A stretch of DNA of 13,674 bases from Cellvibrionaceae bacterium (lineage in GTDB: Bacteria > Pseudomonadota > Gammaproteobacteria > Pseudomonadales > Cellvibrionaceae). The notes under the pieces are model-generated. The model worked only from the letters and a program-made list of their open reading frames with translations. It made no database searches and was not told the DNA's origin. Location of the stretch: contig JAUVQU010000045.1 in the NCBI GenBank assembly GCA_030597965.1, forward strand, positions 1 through 13,674. The letters run 5' to 3'. Positions within the stretch are counted from its first letter, which is position 1. Every line of letters starts with the position of its first letter. Shown here in pieces: positions 6,700 to 13,674 of the stretch. Made by a program: the position numbers and the translations under genes.

Positions 6700-7885
6700 T
6701 TACTGCCCGCCTTGAGTGTTCACGGTGACGCCAGGCATAAGGCTGCGTTGTTTATTTAGTACAACCTGTGCGTTGGGTTTTATATTGCCTTGTATCCACG
6801 CATGTTCATTGTCGGTTTGCAGCACTTTGACCTGAACCAGTTGTATCCGTTTTTCTGTATCGACCAAATAGAGTTGATTGTTTTTAAATAATGCGGACTT
6901 GGGCAGTTTAATGACATCACTCAATTCACGACCTTGGATCTCAGCCTCAACAAACAGGCCTGCTATGATCGGGGTCGGCATGTCTTCGGTGGCGATGAAG
7001 GGCTGCTCTATCTCGGCCACGGCGTAATAAAAACGAGAGCGAGTGTCGAGGCTGGCATCGGTACGAGTGATTCTCCCCCTGCCATTCCAATTCTTTTCCG
7101 GCTACGACGCCCCGAATGATGACTTCAGGTTGTTCGCTGTTATTATTTGGTGTGCCTGTGGGAGATGGCGAAAGGGGCAGTGCTAAAAGTGATGCTTCGC
7201 GGTCGGTGAGCGCCAGGCGGATTTCAGCTGTGCCTGTATCAAAAACCTGAGCAACTGAAATGCCTGGAGTTACATACTGACCCAGGTTGACTTTGGTGGT
7301 GCGAATGCGTCCATCGAAGGGCAGCGTAATACGGCTGCGCTCAATGTTGAGGTCCGCTTTAGCGAGATCAGCTTTGGCTGCCGCCACTTGAGCTTCTGCA
7401 GCGGCTAATTGAGGTTTGCGTAAAAACAGGTCGTTGGCATCGGTATTGCCGAGATTTCGCCATTCGCGTTTTGCCTGGCGGGCTCTGCCTCGTTCAGTAG
7501 CTAAAATCTGTTCAGCTTCTTTAACTCTGGCATTGGCTTGAATTTTAGCCAGTTGGTAGTCTCTTGGGTCAATTTGTACCAGTAGCTCTCCAGCCGTTGC
7601 AAAGCCACCACTGACAAAGTTTTCAGTCGTGAGAGTAATACGGCCAGCCACCTCGGCTACAAGCTCAATTTCTCTTTTGGGCGCTACCGTGCCCTGAGAG
7701 TGAACCGTTAGTTTCATTGCCTTAGGTTCGGCTTTAATCACTTCGACCAGGATAGGGTCTGCTGCTGCTTCCGGTAACGGTTCTGGTTTAGGTTTAAGGG
7801 AGGCGAGAGCTATAACCAATATCAGCCCGATCACGAGTATCAAAAGGGGCGTGGGGATACGCTTAAAAAATGATGTCTGGCTCAC
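6700..7885 (-). pseudogene. RND periplasmic adaptor (HlyD/AcrA-like), frameshifted
   Basis: Membrane-fusion protein that would bridge the RND permease and an outer-membrane channel. The GTG start at 7885 has AAGGA 8 bp upstream. Residues 11-30 are a membrane anchor. They are followed by a lipoyl-like half-motif (VAEVAGRI, 76-83), an alpha-hairpin (about 112-185) and the second lipoyl half plus beta-barrel (ITLPFDGRI, 186-194). After W268-Q269-G270 the reading frame shifts at a five-G run (7075-7079). The +0 frame runs on through unrelated residues to a stop at 6947-6949. The correct continuation, RITRTDASLDTRSRFYYAV, is in the other frame and runs to TAA at 6700. Dropping one G gives a continuous 394-residue protein of normal family length. 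The cause may be a real inactivating indel, a sequencing or assembly error, or less likely recoding. Downstream sequence is well conserved, so any inactivation would be recent. Confidence 0.9.
7075..7079 (-). other. Frameshift site in the adaptor gene (five-G run)
   Basis: On the minus strand the sequence reads TGG CAG GGG GAG AAT. With one G fewer it reads TGG CAG GGG AGA ATC ACT, giving W-Q-G-R-I-T and then the family-typical Y-Y-A-V-A-E-I-E. The extra base lies in, or directly beside, the homopolymer. Confidence 0.9.
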
Positions 7886-8203
7886 GTGTTAATTCCTTGT
7901 GGGACTGTAATCACTATCTTCGTGACGAGTGGTGATAGTTTAGTCATTTTATATCCTTGTGTCCCTTGAGTTTACGCAACTTCACATAGATTGGTTCCAT
8001 CAAATTCCGCCGCTTGTATTCGCTTGAAAAGACGCATAAATATTTTAGAAATACAAGCCTGTTTAAGTGGGCGAGGTTTTCGCATAATAGCCCCCGGCTT
8101 GGTTTCTTTAGCTAATGCCACCACTAAAAATAAGGCTTCGATTAAGTAACATCGGTCGCAACAATGAGTCTAGTTGCAATAATAAGTTCATCAGAGTGTG
8201 TTA
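7886..8203. promoter_or_regulatory. Divergent RND operon / tex intergenic region
   Basis: This region of about 310 bp must hold promoters for both directions, but I find no strong sigma-70 pair. A perfect 9-bp inverted repeat, GCTTGTATT (8012-8020) and AATACAAGC (8050-8058), has centres 38 bp apart. A weaker 6-bp one, ACTATC/GATAGT (7913-7918, 7934-7939), lies close to the adaptor start. Possible -10 elements are CATAAT (8083-8088, +) and TATAAA on the minus strand near 7950. An A-rich AATAATAAG (8178-8186) lies just upstream of tex. No regulator gene adjoins the efflux operon. Confidence 0.45.
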
Positions 8204-10576
8204 ATGAAAAGTATTTCCCTCCGTATTTCCGAAGAATTAAATGTTAATGAGCGTCAGGTTACAGCGGCCGTAAACTTGTTGGATGAAGGTGCGACCGTGC
8301 CATTTATCTCACGATACCGTAAAGAGGTTACTGGTGGTCTTGATGATTCTCAAATGCGGACACTAGAAGAGAGATTGCGTTATCTGCGTGAGCTTGAAGA
8401 TCGTCGCGCGGCAATACTCAAAAGCATTGCCGATCAAGAGAAGCTGACCCCTGCGTTAGAAGCGGACATAAACTCAGCTGAGACAAAAAACCGGTTAGAA
8501 GATTTATACCTCCCTTATAAGCCGCGTCGTCGTACTAAAGCGCAAATTGCACGCGAAGCCGGCTTAGAGCCTTTGGCGAATAGTTTGTTGGCTGATCCAA
8601 CACTGATCCCGGAAGAGGACGCGGCTCAGTTTTTGGTGGGCGCTGCAGCGAACGATGGCAGCGAAGAAGCGCTGAAGATTACGGACATTAAAATGGCGCT
8701 CGACGGCGCCAAACAAATCCTTATGGAGCGCTTCAGCGAAGATGCTCAACTGTTGGGTAGTTTGCGACAATTCTTAAAAGACAATGGCGTAATCTCAACC
8801 CGTGTGATTTCAGGGAAAGAGCAGGAAGCCGCTAAATTCCAAGACTATTTTGAATACGATGAGCCGATTAAAAGCATTCCCTCGCACCGGGCGCTGGCAT
8901 TCTTTCGTGGCCGTAACGAAGGTTTCTTATCTCTGTCGATTACTATGGATGAATCAAAAAAGGGCGATTCAGAAGCGACTTCAGCTACGAGCCACCCCTG
9001 TGAAGCTATGGTGGGTGACCATTGGAATATTAAAAATCAGGGGCGAGCTGCAGACCGTTGGTTACACGAAGTGGTGCGCTGGACGTGGCGCGTGAAGCTG
9101 CTCACCCACTTAGAAACTGATCTGCTGGGTGAATTGCGTGGACGTGCTGAAGAGGGTGCTATTGGTGTATTTGCCAGCAACTTAAAAGACTTGTTGTTAG
9201 CCGCTCCCGCTGGCCAAAAAGCAACAATTGGCCTGGACCCGGGTTTGCGTACTGGTGTCAAAGTGGCGGTCGTAGATGCCACCGGCAAGGTGCTGGATCA
9301 CGGCGCCATCTTCCCTACGCAACCTCACAATAAAGTACGCGAGGCGGAGTTGACGTTGGTCGCTTTGTGCAGAAAGCACGATGTGGGCTTGATTGCGATT
9401 GGTAACGGTACAGCCTCACGCGAGACCGATAAGTTTGTTGGCGATGTGCTCAAAGCACACAAAGACATTAATGCCCAAAAGGTCGTGGTTAATGAGGCGG
9501 GGGCCTCGATCTACTCAGCGTCTGAATTTGCCGCTAAAGAATTCCCAGATCTCGATGTGACTATTCGTGGTGCTATTTCGATCGCGCGACGGTTACAGGA
9601 TCCTCTGGCTGAGCTGGTAAAAATTGAACCAAAAGCAATTGGTGTGGGCCAGTATCAGCACGATGTGTCGCAGACTCAATTGGCACGCTCACTGGATGCT
9701 GTAGTGGAAGACTGTGTAAACGCGGTAGGGGTTGAGGTGAACACTGCATCAGCTCCTCTGTTAGCGCGAGTTTCTGGGTTGAATCAAACTCTGGCCAATA
9801 ACATTGTTGATTTTCGCGACCGCAATGGGGCTTTTAAAAACCGCAATCAATTAAAAGATGTCACGCGTTTTGGTGAAAAAACCTTTGAGCAGGCGGCGGG
9901 TTTTTTGCGGGTGGCTGACGGCGATAACCCGTTGGACGCTTCAGCGGTTCATCCTGAAACTTACGAAGTAGTTGAAGCTATCGCCAAAAAGCACGAACGA
10001 GAAATTAAAGGTGTGGTGGGTGATACGAGGTTCTTGCGCAGTGTGAAGCCGAGTGATTTCACCAGTGAACAGTTTGGTTTGCCGACGGTGACTGACATTA
10101 TTTCAGAATTGGGTAAGCCTGGCCGCGACCCGCGTCCAGAATTTAAAACCGCTAAGTTGCAGGATGGCGTCGAAAAAATCTCTGACTTAATTGAGGGTAT
10201 GGTGCTTGAGGGTACCGTCACCAACGTCACCAACTTTGGCGCTTTTGTGGATGTGGGTGTGCATCAGGACGGTCTGGTTCATATATCGGCGCTATCAGAG
10301 AGTTTTGTAAAAGATCCTCGAGAGATTGTAAAAGCGGGCGATATTGTCAAAGTAAAAGTGATACAGGTGGATGCGGTGCGCAAGCGTATTGGTATGTCCA
10401 TGCGTTTGAGTGATGAGCCGGGCGAGCAGTCGTCAGCACCAAAAGGTGCGGAGCGCAGGTCGTCGCGCAAGCATATGTCGAGCGCGCCAAAACATTCCTC
10501 TAAGCCTGCTGGACAGGGTACTATGGCGGCATTGTTTACTCAGGCGCAGAGTAAGAATAAGAAGAAAGCTAGGTAA
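8204..10576 (+). CDS. tex: Tex, S1-domain transcription accessory protein
   Basis: Cytosolic nucleic-acid-binding protein, related to eukaryotic Spt6, that affects transcription and RNA fate; its exact role varies by species. The 790 residues align throughout with E. coli Tex (773). The order, counted from the GTG at 8198, is: N-terminal helical region with VPFISRYRKEVTGGLDD (about 34-50) and LEDLYLPYKPRRRTKAQIA (about 100-118); YqgF/RNase H-like domain beginning TIGLDPGLRTGVKVAVVD (about 343); helix-hairpin-helix region (about 505-575, VNAVGVEVNTAS to FEQAAGFLRV); S1 RNA-binding domain (about 660-735, EGTVTNVTNFGAFVDVGVHQ); and a basic low-complexity tail ending KNKKKAR. I prefer ATG 8204, which has AGAG 7 bp upstream, over GTG 8198, where the spacing would be 1 bp. 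It heads a plus-strand cluster, with the next gene 33 bp on. Confidence 0.97.
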   Translation: MKSISLRISEELNVNERQVTAAVNLLDEGATVPFISRYRKEVTGGLDDSQMRTLEERLRYLRELEDRRAAILKSIADQEKLTPALEADINSAETKNRLEDLYLPYKPRRRTKAQIAREAGLEPLANSLLADPTLIPEEDAAQFLVGAAANDGSEEALKITDIKMALDGAKQILMERFSEDAQLLGSLRQFLKDNGVISTRVISGKEQEAAKFQDYFEYDEPIKSIPSHRALAFFRGRNEGFLSLSITMDESKKGDSEATSATSHPCEAMVGDHWNIKNQGRAADRWLHEVVRWTWRVKLLTHLETDLLGELRGRAEEGAIGVFASNLKDLLLAAPAGQKATIGLDPGLRTGVKVAVVDATGKVLDHGAIFPTQPHNKVREAELTLVALCRKHDVGLIAIGNGTASRETDKFVGDVLKAHKDINAQKVVVNEAGASIYSASEFAAKEFPDLDVTIRGAISIARRLQDPLAELVKIEPKAIGVGQYQHDVSQTQLARSLDAVVEDCVNAVGVEVNTASAPLLARVSGLNQTLANNIVDFRDRNGAFKNRNQLKDVTRFGEKTFEQAAGFLRVADGDNPLDASAVHPETYEVVEAIAKKHEREIKGVVGDTRFLRSVKPSDFTSEQFGLPTVTDIISELGKPGRDPRPEFKTAKLQDGVEKISDLIEGMVLEGTVTNVTNFGAFVDVGVHQDGLVHISALSESFVKDPREIVKAGDIVKVKVIQVDAVRKRIGMSMRLSDEPGEQSSAPKGAERRSSRKHMSSAPKHSSKPAGQGTMAALFTQAQSKNKKKAR

Positions 10577-10597
10577 GTCGTAAGAATAGAAAGCTAG
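10552..10597 (+). repeat. Imperfect direct repeat spanning the tex stop codon
   Basis: TAAGAATA followed by AGAAAGCTAG occurs at 10552-10572 and, lacking four bases, at 10581-10597. The 10-bp core AGAAAGCTAG is identical (10563-10572, 10588-10597). It looks like a partial duplication of the tex 3' end that now forms the leader of the next gene. Confidence 0.7.
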
Positions 10598-10609
10598 CGG
10601 AGGTGTGTA

Positions 10610-10900
10610 ATGGCCCAAGTGTTTGTACTTCAGGATCAGGATAAGTTGTTGTTGAATAAACGCGGCGAGTGGACCGATGGGCGTGATGCCCGCAGTCTTT
10701 TTTCTACTTCTCACCATGATGAAGCCTTGAATCAGATGATTGAGGTGAACTCCAAGAATTATAAGCTGCGGATCAAGATCCTGGAGTGCACTTTAAACAA
10801 CAAAGGTGTGCCTTTGTTAAAGGATGAAGACCTGCCGCCGATGATAAATTACGCAAGTAAAGAGTCGGCAGATGCTACTACAGTTGAAACGGCTGAATAG
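10610..10900 (+). CDS. Small conserved-looking protein of unknown function
   Basis: I do not recognise this 96-residue protein. It has no signal peptide, membrane segment or metal-binding motif; its single cysteine is C60. The first half (MAQVFVLQDQDKLLLNKRGEWTDG) reads as a short beta-rich unit, followed by a helix (HHDEALNQMIEVNSKNYKLRI) and an acidic, probably disordered tail from about residue 70. It is a real gene by context: a strong GGAGGTG ribosome binding site (10599-10605, six bases from GGAGG to ATG), 33 bp after tex and 31 bp before gshA, same strand, no terminator on either side. Co-transcription with gshA is likely. A role in glutathione or RNA metabolism cannot be claimed from position alone. 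Confidence 0.82.
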   Translation: MAQVFVLQDQDKLLLNKRGEWTDGRDARSLFSTSHHDEALNQMIEVNSKNYKLRIKILECTLNNKGVPLLKDEDLPPMINYASKESADATTVETAE

Positions 10901-10931
10901 CGGTAGCCCCTATTAATTAAGGAGAAACCTT

Positions 10932-12536
10932 TTGTCATTACTGAGCCAACGTTTAGCGGTATTGTCCGAAAGCGGAAATGAGCGCGTTGTACGTGTTATA
11001 AAAGGTTTAGAAAAGGAAAGTCTGCGCGTCACGCCAGAAGGTCGTCTGGCGCAAACCCCCCATCATCAGGGCTTGGGCTCAGCGTTTACCCACCCTAATA
11101 TCACCACGGATTACTCCGAAGCTCTGCTTGAGTTTATTACCCCGCCAACGGAAGACACAGAAGAGCTCATCCAGCAGCTGGATGACGTACAGCGCTTTAC
11201 CTACAGTCAGTTGAAAGGCGACGGCGAGTGCCTTTGGGGGGCTTCCATGCCCTGTATGCTGGGGGAAGACAGTGAAGTACCCCTGGCTCAATACGGCACG
11301 TCGAATGCCGCGCAGATGAAGACCGTTTATCGCCACGGTTTGGGTGAGCGTTATGGACGCCTAATGCAAACCATCGCGGGTATTCATTACAATTTTTCCA
11401 TGGGCGATGAGTTTTGGAGTTTTTGGTACGGGCGCGAAGGGGAAGAAGGTGAGTCTCTAGAGTTGTATAAAAATCGACGCTATTTCGACCTGATTCGTAA
11501 TTTCCGCCGCAACTTCTGGTTGCTGTTGTATTTGTTTGGTGCCTCGCCAGCGGTATGTCGCAGCTTTGTTAAGCATCGCAGTCATGCATTAGAAGCTTTC
11601 GGTGAGGATGATCACAGTTTACATACTCCGTTTGCGACCTCGCTGCGCATGGGTGATTTGGGTTATCAAAGCAGCGCCCAAGACTCATTGATTATTTGTT
11701 ACAACAATCTGGATAATTACATTCAAACACTGTGTAAAGCGATCACTCAGCCTCACGACGAGTACGTCAAAATGGGGGAGAAGAACGAAGAGGGGCAGTA
11801 TCGCCAACTCAATACCAGTCTTCTGCAAATTGAGAATGAGTTTTACAGCACCATTCGTCCTAAGCGCACCAGTCATTCAGGTGAAACGGCGCTGAGTGCG
11901 TTGCAGTCACGAGGTGTTGAGTACATCGAAGTTCGTTGTGTGGATTTAAACCCTTACGAACCGCTAGGCATTAATACTGAGCAAATGTATTTTCTCGACG
12001 TGTTTTTACTTTATTGCTTGTTAGACAGCAGTGAAGAAGCGACGCCAGAAAAGTACCAGCGCTCTCTCGAGAATCAGCGTCGTATGGTCTACGAAGGGCG
12101 CGACCCGAATATGCGTTTATTGAGCTCAATCGGTGAGCAAAGCTTGCCGCAATGGGGGCATGCATTACTGGATGAGATGTTATTGGCGGCGGCATTGCTG
12201 GATAAAAGTTACGATACCTTGGTTTATTCTGAAGCCGTCATTGCCCAGCGGGCCAAGTTAGATAATCCGTCTTTAACACCGTCTGCAAAAATCCTTAGTG
12301 ATATGGAAGATAACGGCGAAACGTTTTTCCGCCTGGCGATGCGTCTGTCGGTTGAACACAGTCGCGCGTATCTTGATGAGCCGCTGAGTGCGGAAAAGCA
12401 AAGTCTCATGGAGTCTATAGCAGCAGAGTCTCTGCAAAAGCAAAAAGAGCTGGAAGCTCTGCCCCAGCAAGACTTCGAAAGGTATGTGAGCGATTACTAC
12501 GCCCAGTACATATGTAATAAAAACCCCTTTGCATGA
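10932..12536 (+). CDS. gshA: Glutamate-cysteine ligase
   Basis: First, rate-limiting step of glutathione synthesis: ATP-dependent joining of the glutamate gamma-carboxyl to cysteine. The 534 residues are slightly longer than E. coli GshA (518), with the family pattern throughout: GLEKESLRV (25-33; E27 and E29 correspond to active-site glutamates), ITTDYSEALLEFITP (57-71), GIHYNFSMG, RNFRRNFWLLLYLFGASPA, SLRMGDLGYQS, and VEYIEVRCVDLNPYEPLGI. The start is TTG at 10932, with GGAG (10921-10924) 7 bp upstream. An upstream alternative is not needed, because the N-terminus LSLLSQRLAVL already matches family N-termini. E. coli gshA is also reported to start with TTG. gshB is not in the window. It is followed 16 bp later by an acpH-like gene, suggesting an operon. 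Confidence 0.97.
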   Translation: MSLLSQRLAVLSESGNERVVRVIKGLEKESLRVTPEGRLAQTPHHQGLGSAFTHPNITTDYSEALLEFITPPTEDTEELIQQLDDVQRFTYSQLKGDGECLWGASMPCMLGEDSEVPLAQYGTSNAAQMKTVYRHGLGERYGRLMQTIAGIHYNFSMGDEFWSFWYGREGEEGESLELYKNRRYFDLIRNFRRNFWLLLYLFGASPAVCRSFVKHRSHALEAFGEDDHSLHTPFATSLRMGDLGYQSSAQDSLIICYNNLDNYIQTLCKAITQPHDEYVKMGEKNEEGQYRQLNTSLLQIENEFYSTIRPKRTSHSGETALSALQSRGVEYIEVRCVDLNPYEPLGINTEQMYFLDVFLLYCLLDSSEEATPEKYQRSLENQRRMVYEGRDPNMRLLSSIGEQSLPQWGHALLDEMLLAAALLDKSYDTLVYSEAVIAQRAKLDNPSLTPSAKILSDMEDNGETFFRLAMRLSVEHSRAYLDEPLSAEKQSLMESIAAESLQKQKELEALPQQDFERYVSDYYAQYICNKNPFA

Positions 12537-12552
12537 ACAGTATACCTAACGA

Positions 12553-13230
12553 ATGAACTATCTGGCCCATATAGCCCTTTCCGGTGAGCAGTTTGATGCT
12601 CAGCTGGGCGGGTTATTGGGCGATTTTCTCAAGGGGCGCTTACAGCCCGAATGGCTGGCATTGGGTGCCAACGATTTGTTATTAGGGGCCCACGCTCAAG
12701 GCCACTCATCTTTGTTGGTAGATGCGACAGACCAGCTCTGGTCGCGAGAAGTGCTGGCGGGGGTATATCTGCATCGCTCGATAGATGCCTATGTTGATCA
12801 GTTGCCCGAGTTTAAAGCCTGTGTGGAGCGCTTGGGGGTGGGGCATCGCCGTATTGCAGGTATTGCACTGGACGTCTTTTTTGATCACTTGTTGGCGTCC
12901 TATTGGGCAGAGCATGATCCCCGCTCTCTACCTGACTTTTGTGGGGAGTTCTATCAATGCTGCGAAGATCAGCAGCAGCGGCTGCCCGAAAATGCTCGTG
13001 TGCTTATAGGTAGAGCTAAAAGCAACAATTTATTTGAGCGATACGCAGACCTGGATTTACTCGAGCAGGTGTTAGAGCGTATTGCACAACGGTTATCACG
13101 TAGAACTACCTTATTTGAGGTCATGCCAGTACTGCGCCGTGAGAGAAGTTTTTTAGCGGAGCACTTTCATCTCATCATGCCGCAACTACAGCAATTCTCG
13201 GCGCAGCAGCGCCAACAGTTATCTATTTGA
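12553..13230 (+). CDS. acpH: ACP phosphodiesterase (AcpH-like)
   Basis: Predicted to remove 4'-phosphopantetheine from acyl carrier protein, turning holo-ACP into apo-ACP in the cytosol. The N-terminus MNYLAHIALS and the metal-site-like positions H6, D24 (LLGDFLKG), H74/D78 (YLHRSIDAY) and D107/D111/H112 (IALDVFFDH) match E. coli AcpH (MNFLAH, LLADFVRG, HMHRRID, ITLDVMWDH). Length is 225 against 193. Nearly all the excess is a 29-residue insertion between D24 and D78 (residues about 31-66), in which E. coli has only a short loop. The ribosome binding site is poor and the gene follows gshA by 16 bp, so translation may depend on read-through from gshA. No terminator is seen after it. The family call is good; activity in the presence of the insertion is not known. 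Confidence 0.87.
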   Translation: MNYLAHIALSGEQFDAQLGGLLGDFLKGRLQPEWLALGANDLLLGAHAQGHSSLLVDATDQLWSREVLAGVYLHRSIDAYVDQLPEFKACVERLGVGHRRIAGIALDVFFDHLLASYWAEHDPRSLPDFCGEFYQCCEDQQQRLPENARVLIGRAKSNNLFERYADLDLLEQVLERIAQRLSRRTTLFEVMPVLRRERSFLAEHFHLIMPQLQQFSAQQRQQLSI

Positions 13231-13267
13231 ATATTTATTATCGCTCTCTTTGTGATCCTAAGATGGC

Positions 13268-13273
13268 TATAAT
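13268..13273 (+). promoter_or_regulatory. -10 element of the rlmI-like gene promoter
   Basis: This is a perfect TATAAT in the context GGCTATAATGC, the same 11 bases as around the cytochrome promoter -10 (546-556). No clear -35 is found 16-18 bp upstream. The ATG of the next gene lies 45 bp downstream. Confidence 0.55.
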
Positions 13274-13318
13274 GCGCGCCCTACTTTTTATGCGATTTAT
13301 ACAGCGGCGGATACAGCG

Positions 13319-13674
13319 ATGGCCATAACCACAGACGAGCAATCAATGCGCAAACTTATACTCAAATCACAGGCCGATCGTCGCCTGAAGCGTGGGCATC
13401 TGTGGGTGTTCTCTAATGAGGTGGATGTGCAGCAGACCCCTCTCAAAGACTTCGCCGCTGGTGAGCAGGCCATCGTCTGCAATAACCGAGGTAAAACTCT
13501 GGGTGTTGCCACAATTAACCCAACAGGATTGATTTGCGCTCGCATCATTAACCGCGATATTGAGCATCCGCTCAGTAAATCACTGCTTGTGCATCGCTTT
13601 AAGCAGGCGCTGGCGTTGAGAGAAGCTTGCTTCGATGAACCGTTTTACCGCCTTGTTTTTGGTGACAGTGACCT
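13319..13674 (+). CDS. rlmI: RlmI-like 23S rRNA (cytosine-C5) methyltransferase, N-terminal part
   Basis: Truncated by the window edge; 118 codons plus two bases are visible. RlmI uses S-adenosylmethionine to methylate C1962 of 23S rRNA. The visible part is the N-terminal PUA-like RNA-binding region: LKSQADRRLKRGHLWVFSNEVD, LGVATINPTGLICARIINRD, KSLLVHRFKQAL, and the YRLVFGDSDL that precedes the methyltransferase fold. It resembles the pseudomonad form of this family more than E. coli YccW, so the exact target cytosine is inferred. The start at 13319 has GGCGGA (13306-13311) 7 bp upstream. The ATG at 13346 is an alternative that would begin nearer the conserved part. The catalytic cysteines and SAM motifs lie beyond the window. 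Confidence 0.8.
   Translation, partial: MAITTDEQSMRKLILKSQADRRLKRGHLWVFSNEVDVQQTPLKDFAAGEQAIVCNNRGKTLGVATINPTGLICARIINRDIEHPLSKSLLVHRFKQALALREACFDEPFYRLVFGDSD

Noticed and set aside
6700..7020. Separate small gene beginning at GTG 7020
   Set aside because: It is the second half of the frameshifted adaptor; the supposed start lies inside the beta-barrel and has no ribosome binding site.

Overview
The window reads as an ordinary chromosomal segment of a gammaproteobacterium, most likely from the Pseudomonadales/Cellvibrionales side. The strongest pointers are a recognisable Crc (a regulator typical of Pseudomonas and relatives, absent from enterics) placed divergently beside pyrE, a tex/gshA neighbourhood like that of pseudomonads, and an RlmI-type methyltransferase whose N-terminus resembles pseudomonad versions. 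Base composition looks balanced and coding density is high. I see no tRNA, rRNA, CRISPR array, complete insertion sequence or phage gene.

Layout. (1) Positions 1-533 hold no gene I can support. They do contain a dense run of short inverted repeats (239-471) of unknown nature. (2) A periplasmic cytochrome c5-type monohaem protein (609-1046, +) has its own TATAAT promoter and converges on crc (1120-1902, -), the two sharing a 19-bp perfect hairpin terminator. (3) crc diverges from pyrE (2202-2843, +). pyrE is followed by an exported coiled-coil protein with a DUF4124-like N-terminal part (2879-3511, +), ending at a second bidirectional terminator. (4) On the minus strand, an RND efflux operon (7885 down to 3595) encodes a periplasmic adaptor and an inner-membrane RND permease. 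The adaptor gene is broken by a single extra base in a five-G run, so as given it cannot make a full-length product. (5) Divergent from it is a plus-strand cluster: tex (8204-10576), an unrecognised 96-residue gene (10610-10900), gshA with a TTG start (10932-12536) and an acpH-like ACP phosphodiesterase (12553-13230). Gaps of 16-33 bp suggest co-transcription. (6) A new promoter at 13268 starts an RlmI-like 23S rRNA methyltransferase that runs off the right edge.

Together these are core functions: electron transfer, carbon catabolite control, pyrimidine and glutathione synthesis, RNA metabolism, acyl-carrier-protein turnover and rRNA modification, plus one accessory efflux operon. I found no convincing undescribed defence or mobile system. 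The items most worth a second look are the frameshift in the adaptor, the hairpin-rich non-coding block at the left end, the 96-residue unknown between tex and gshA, and the 29-residue insertion in the AcpH-like protein.
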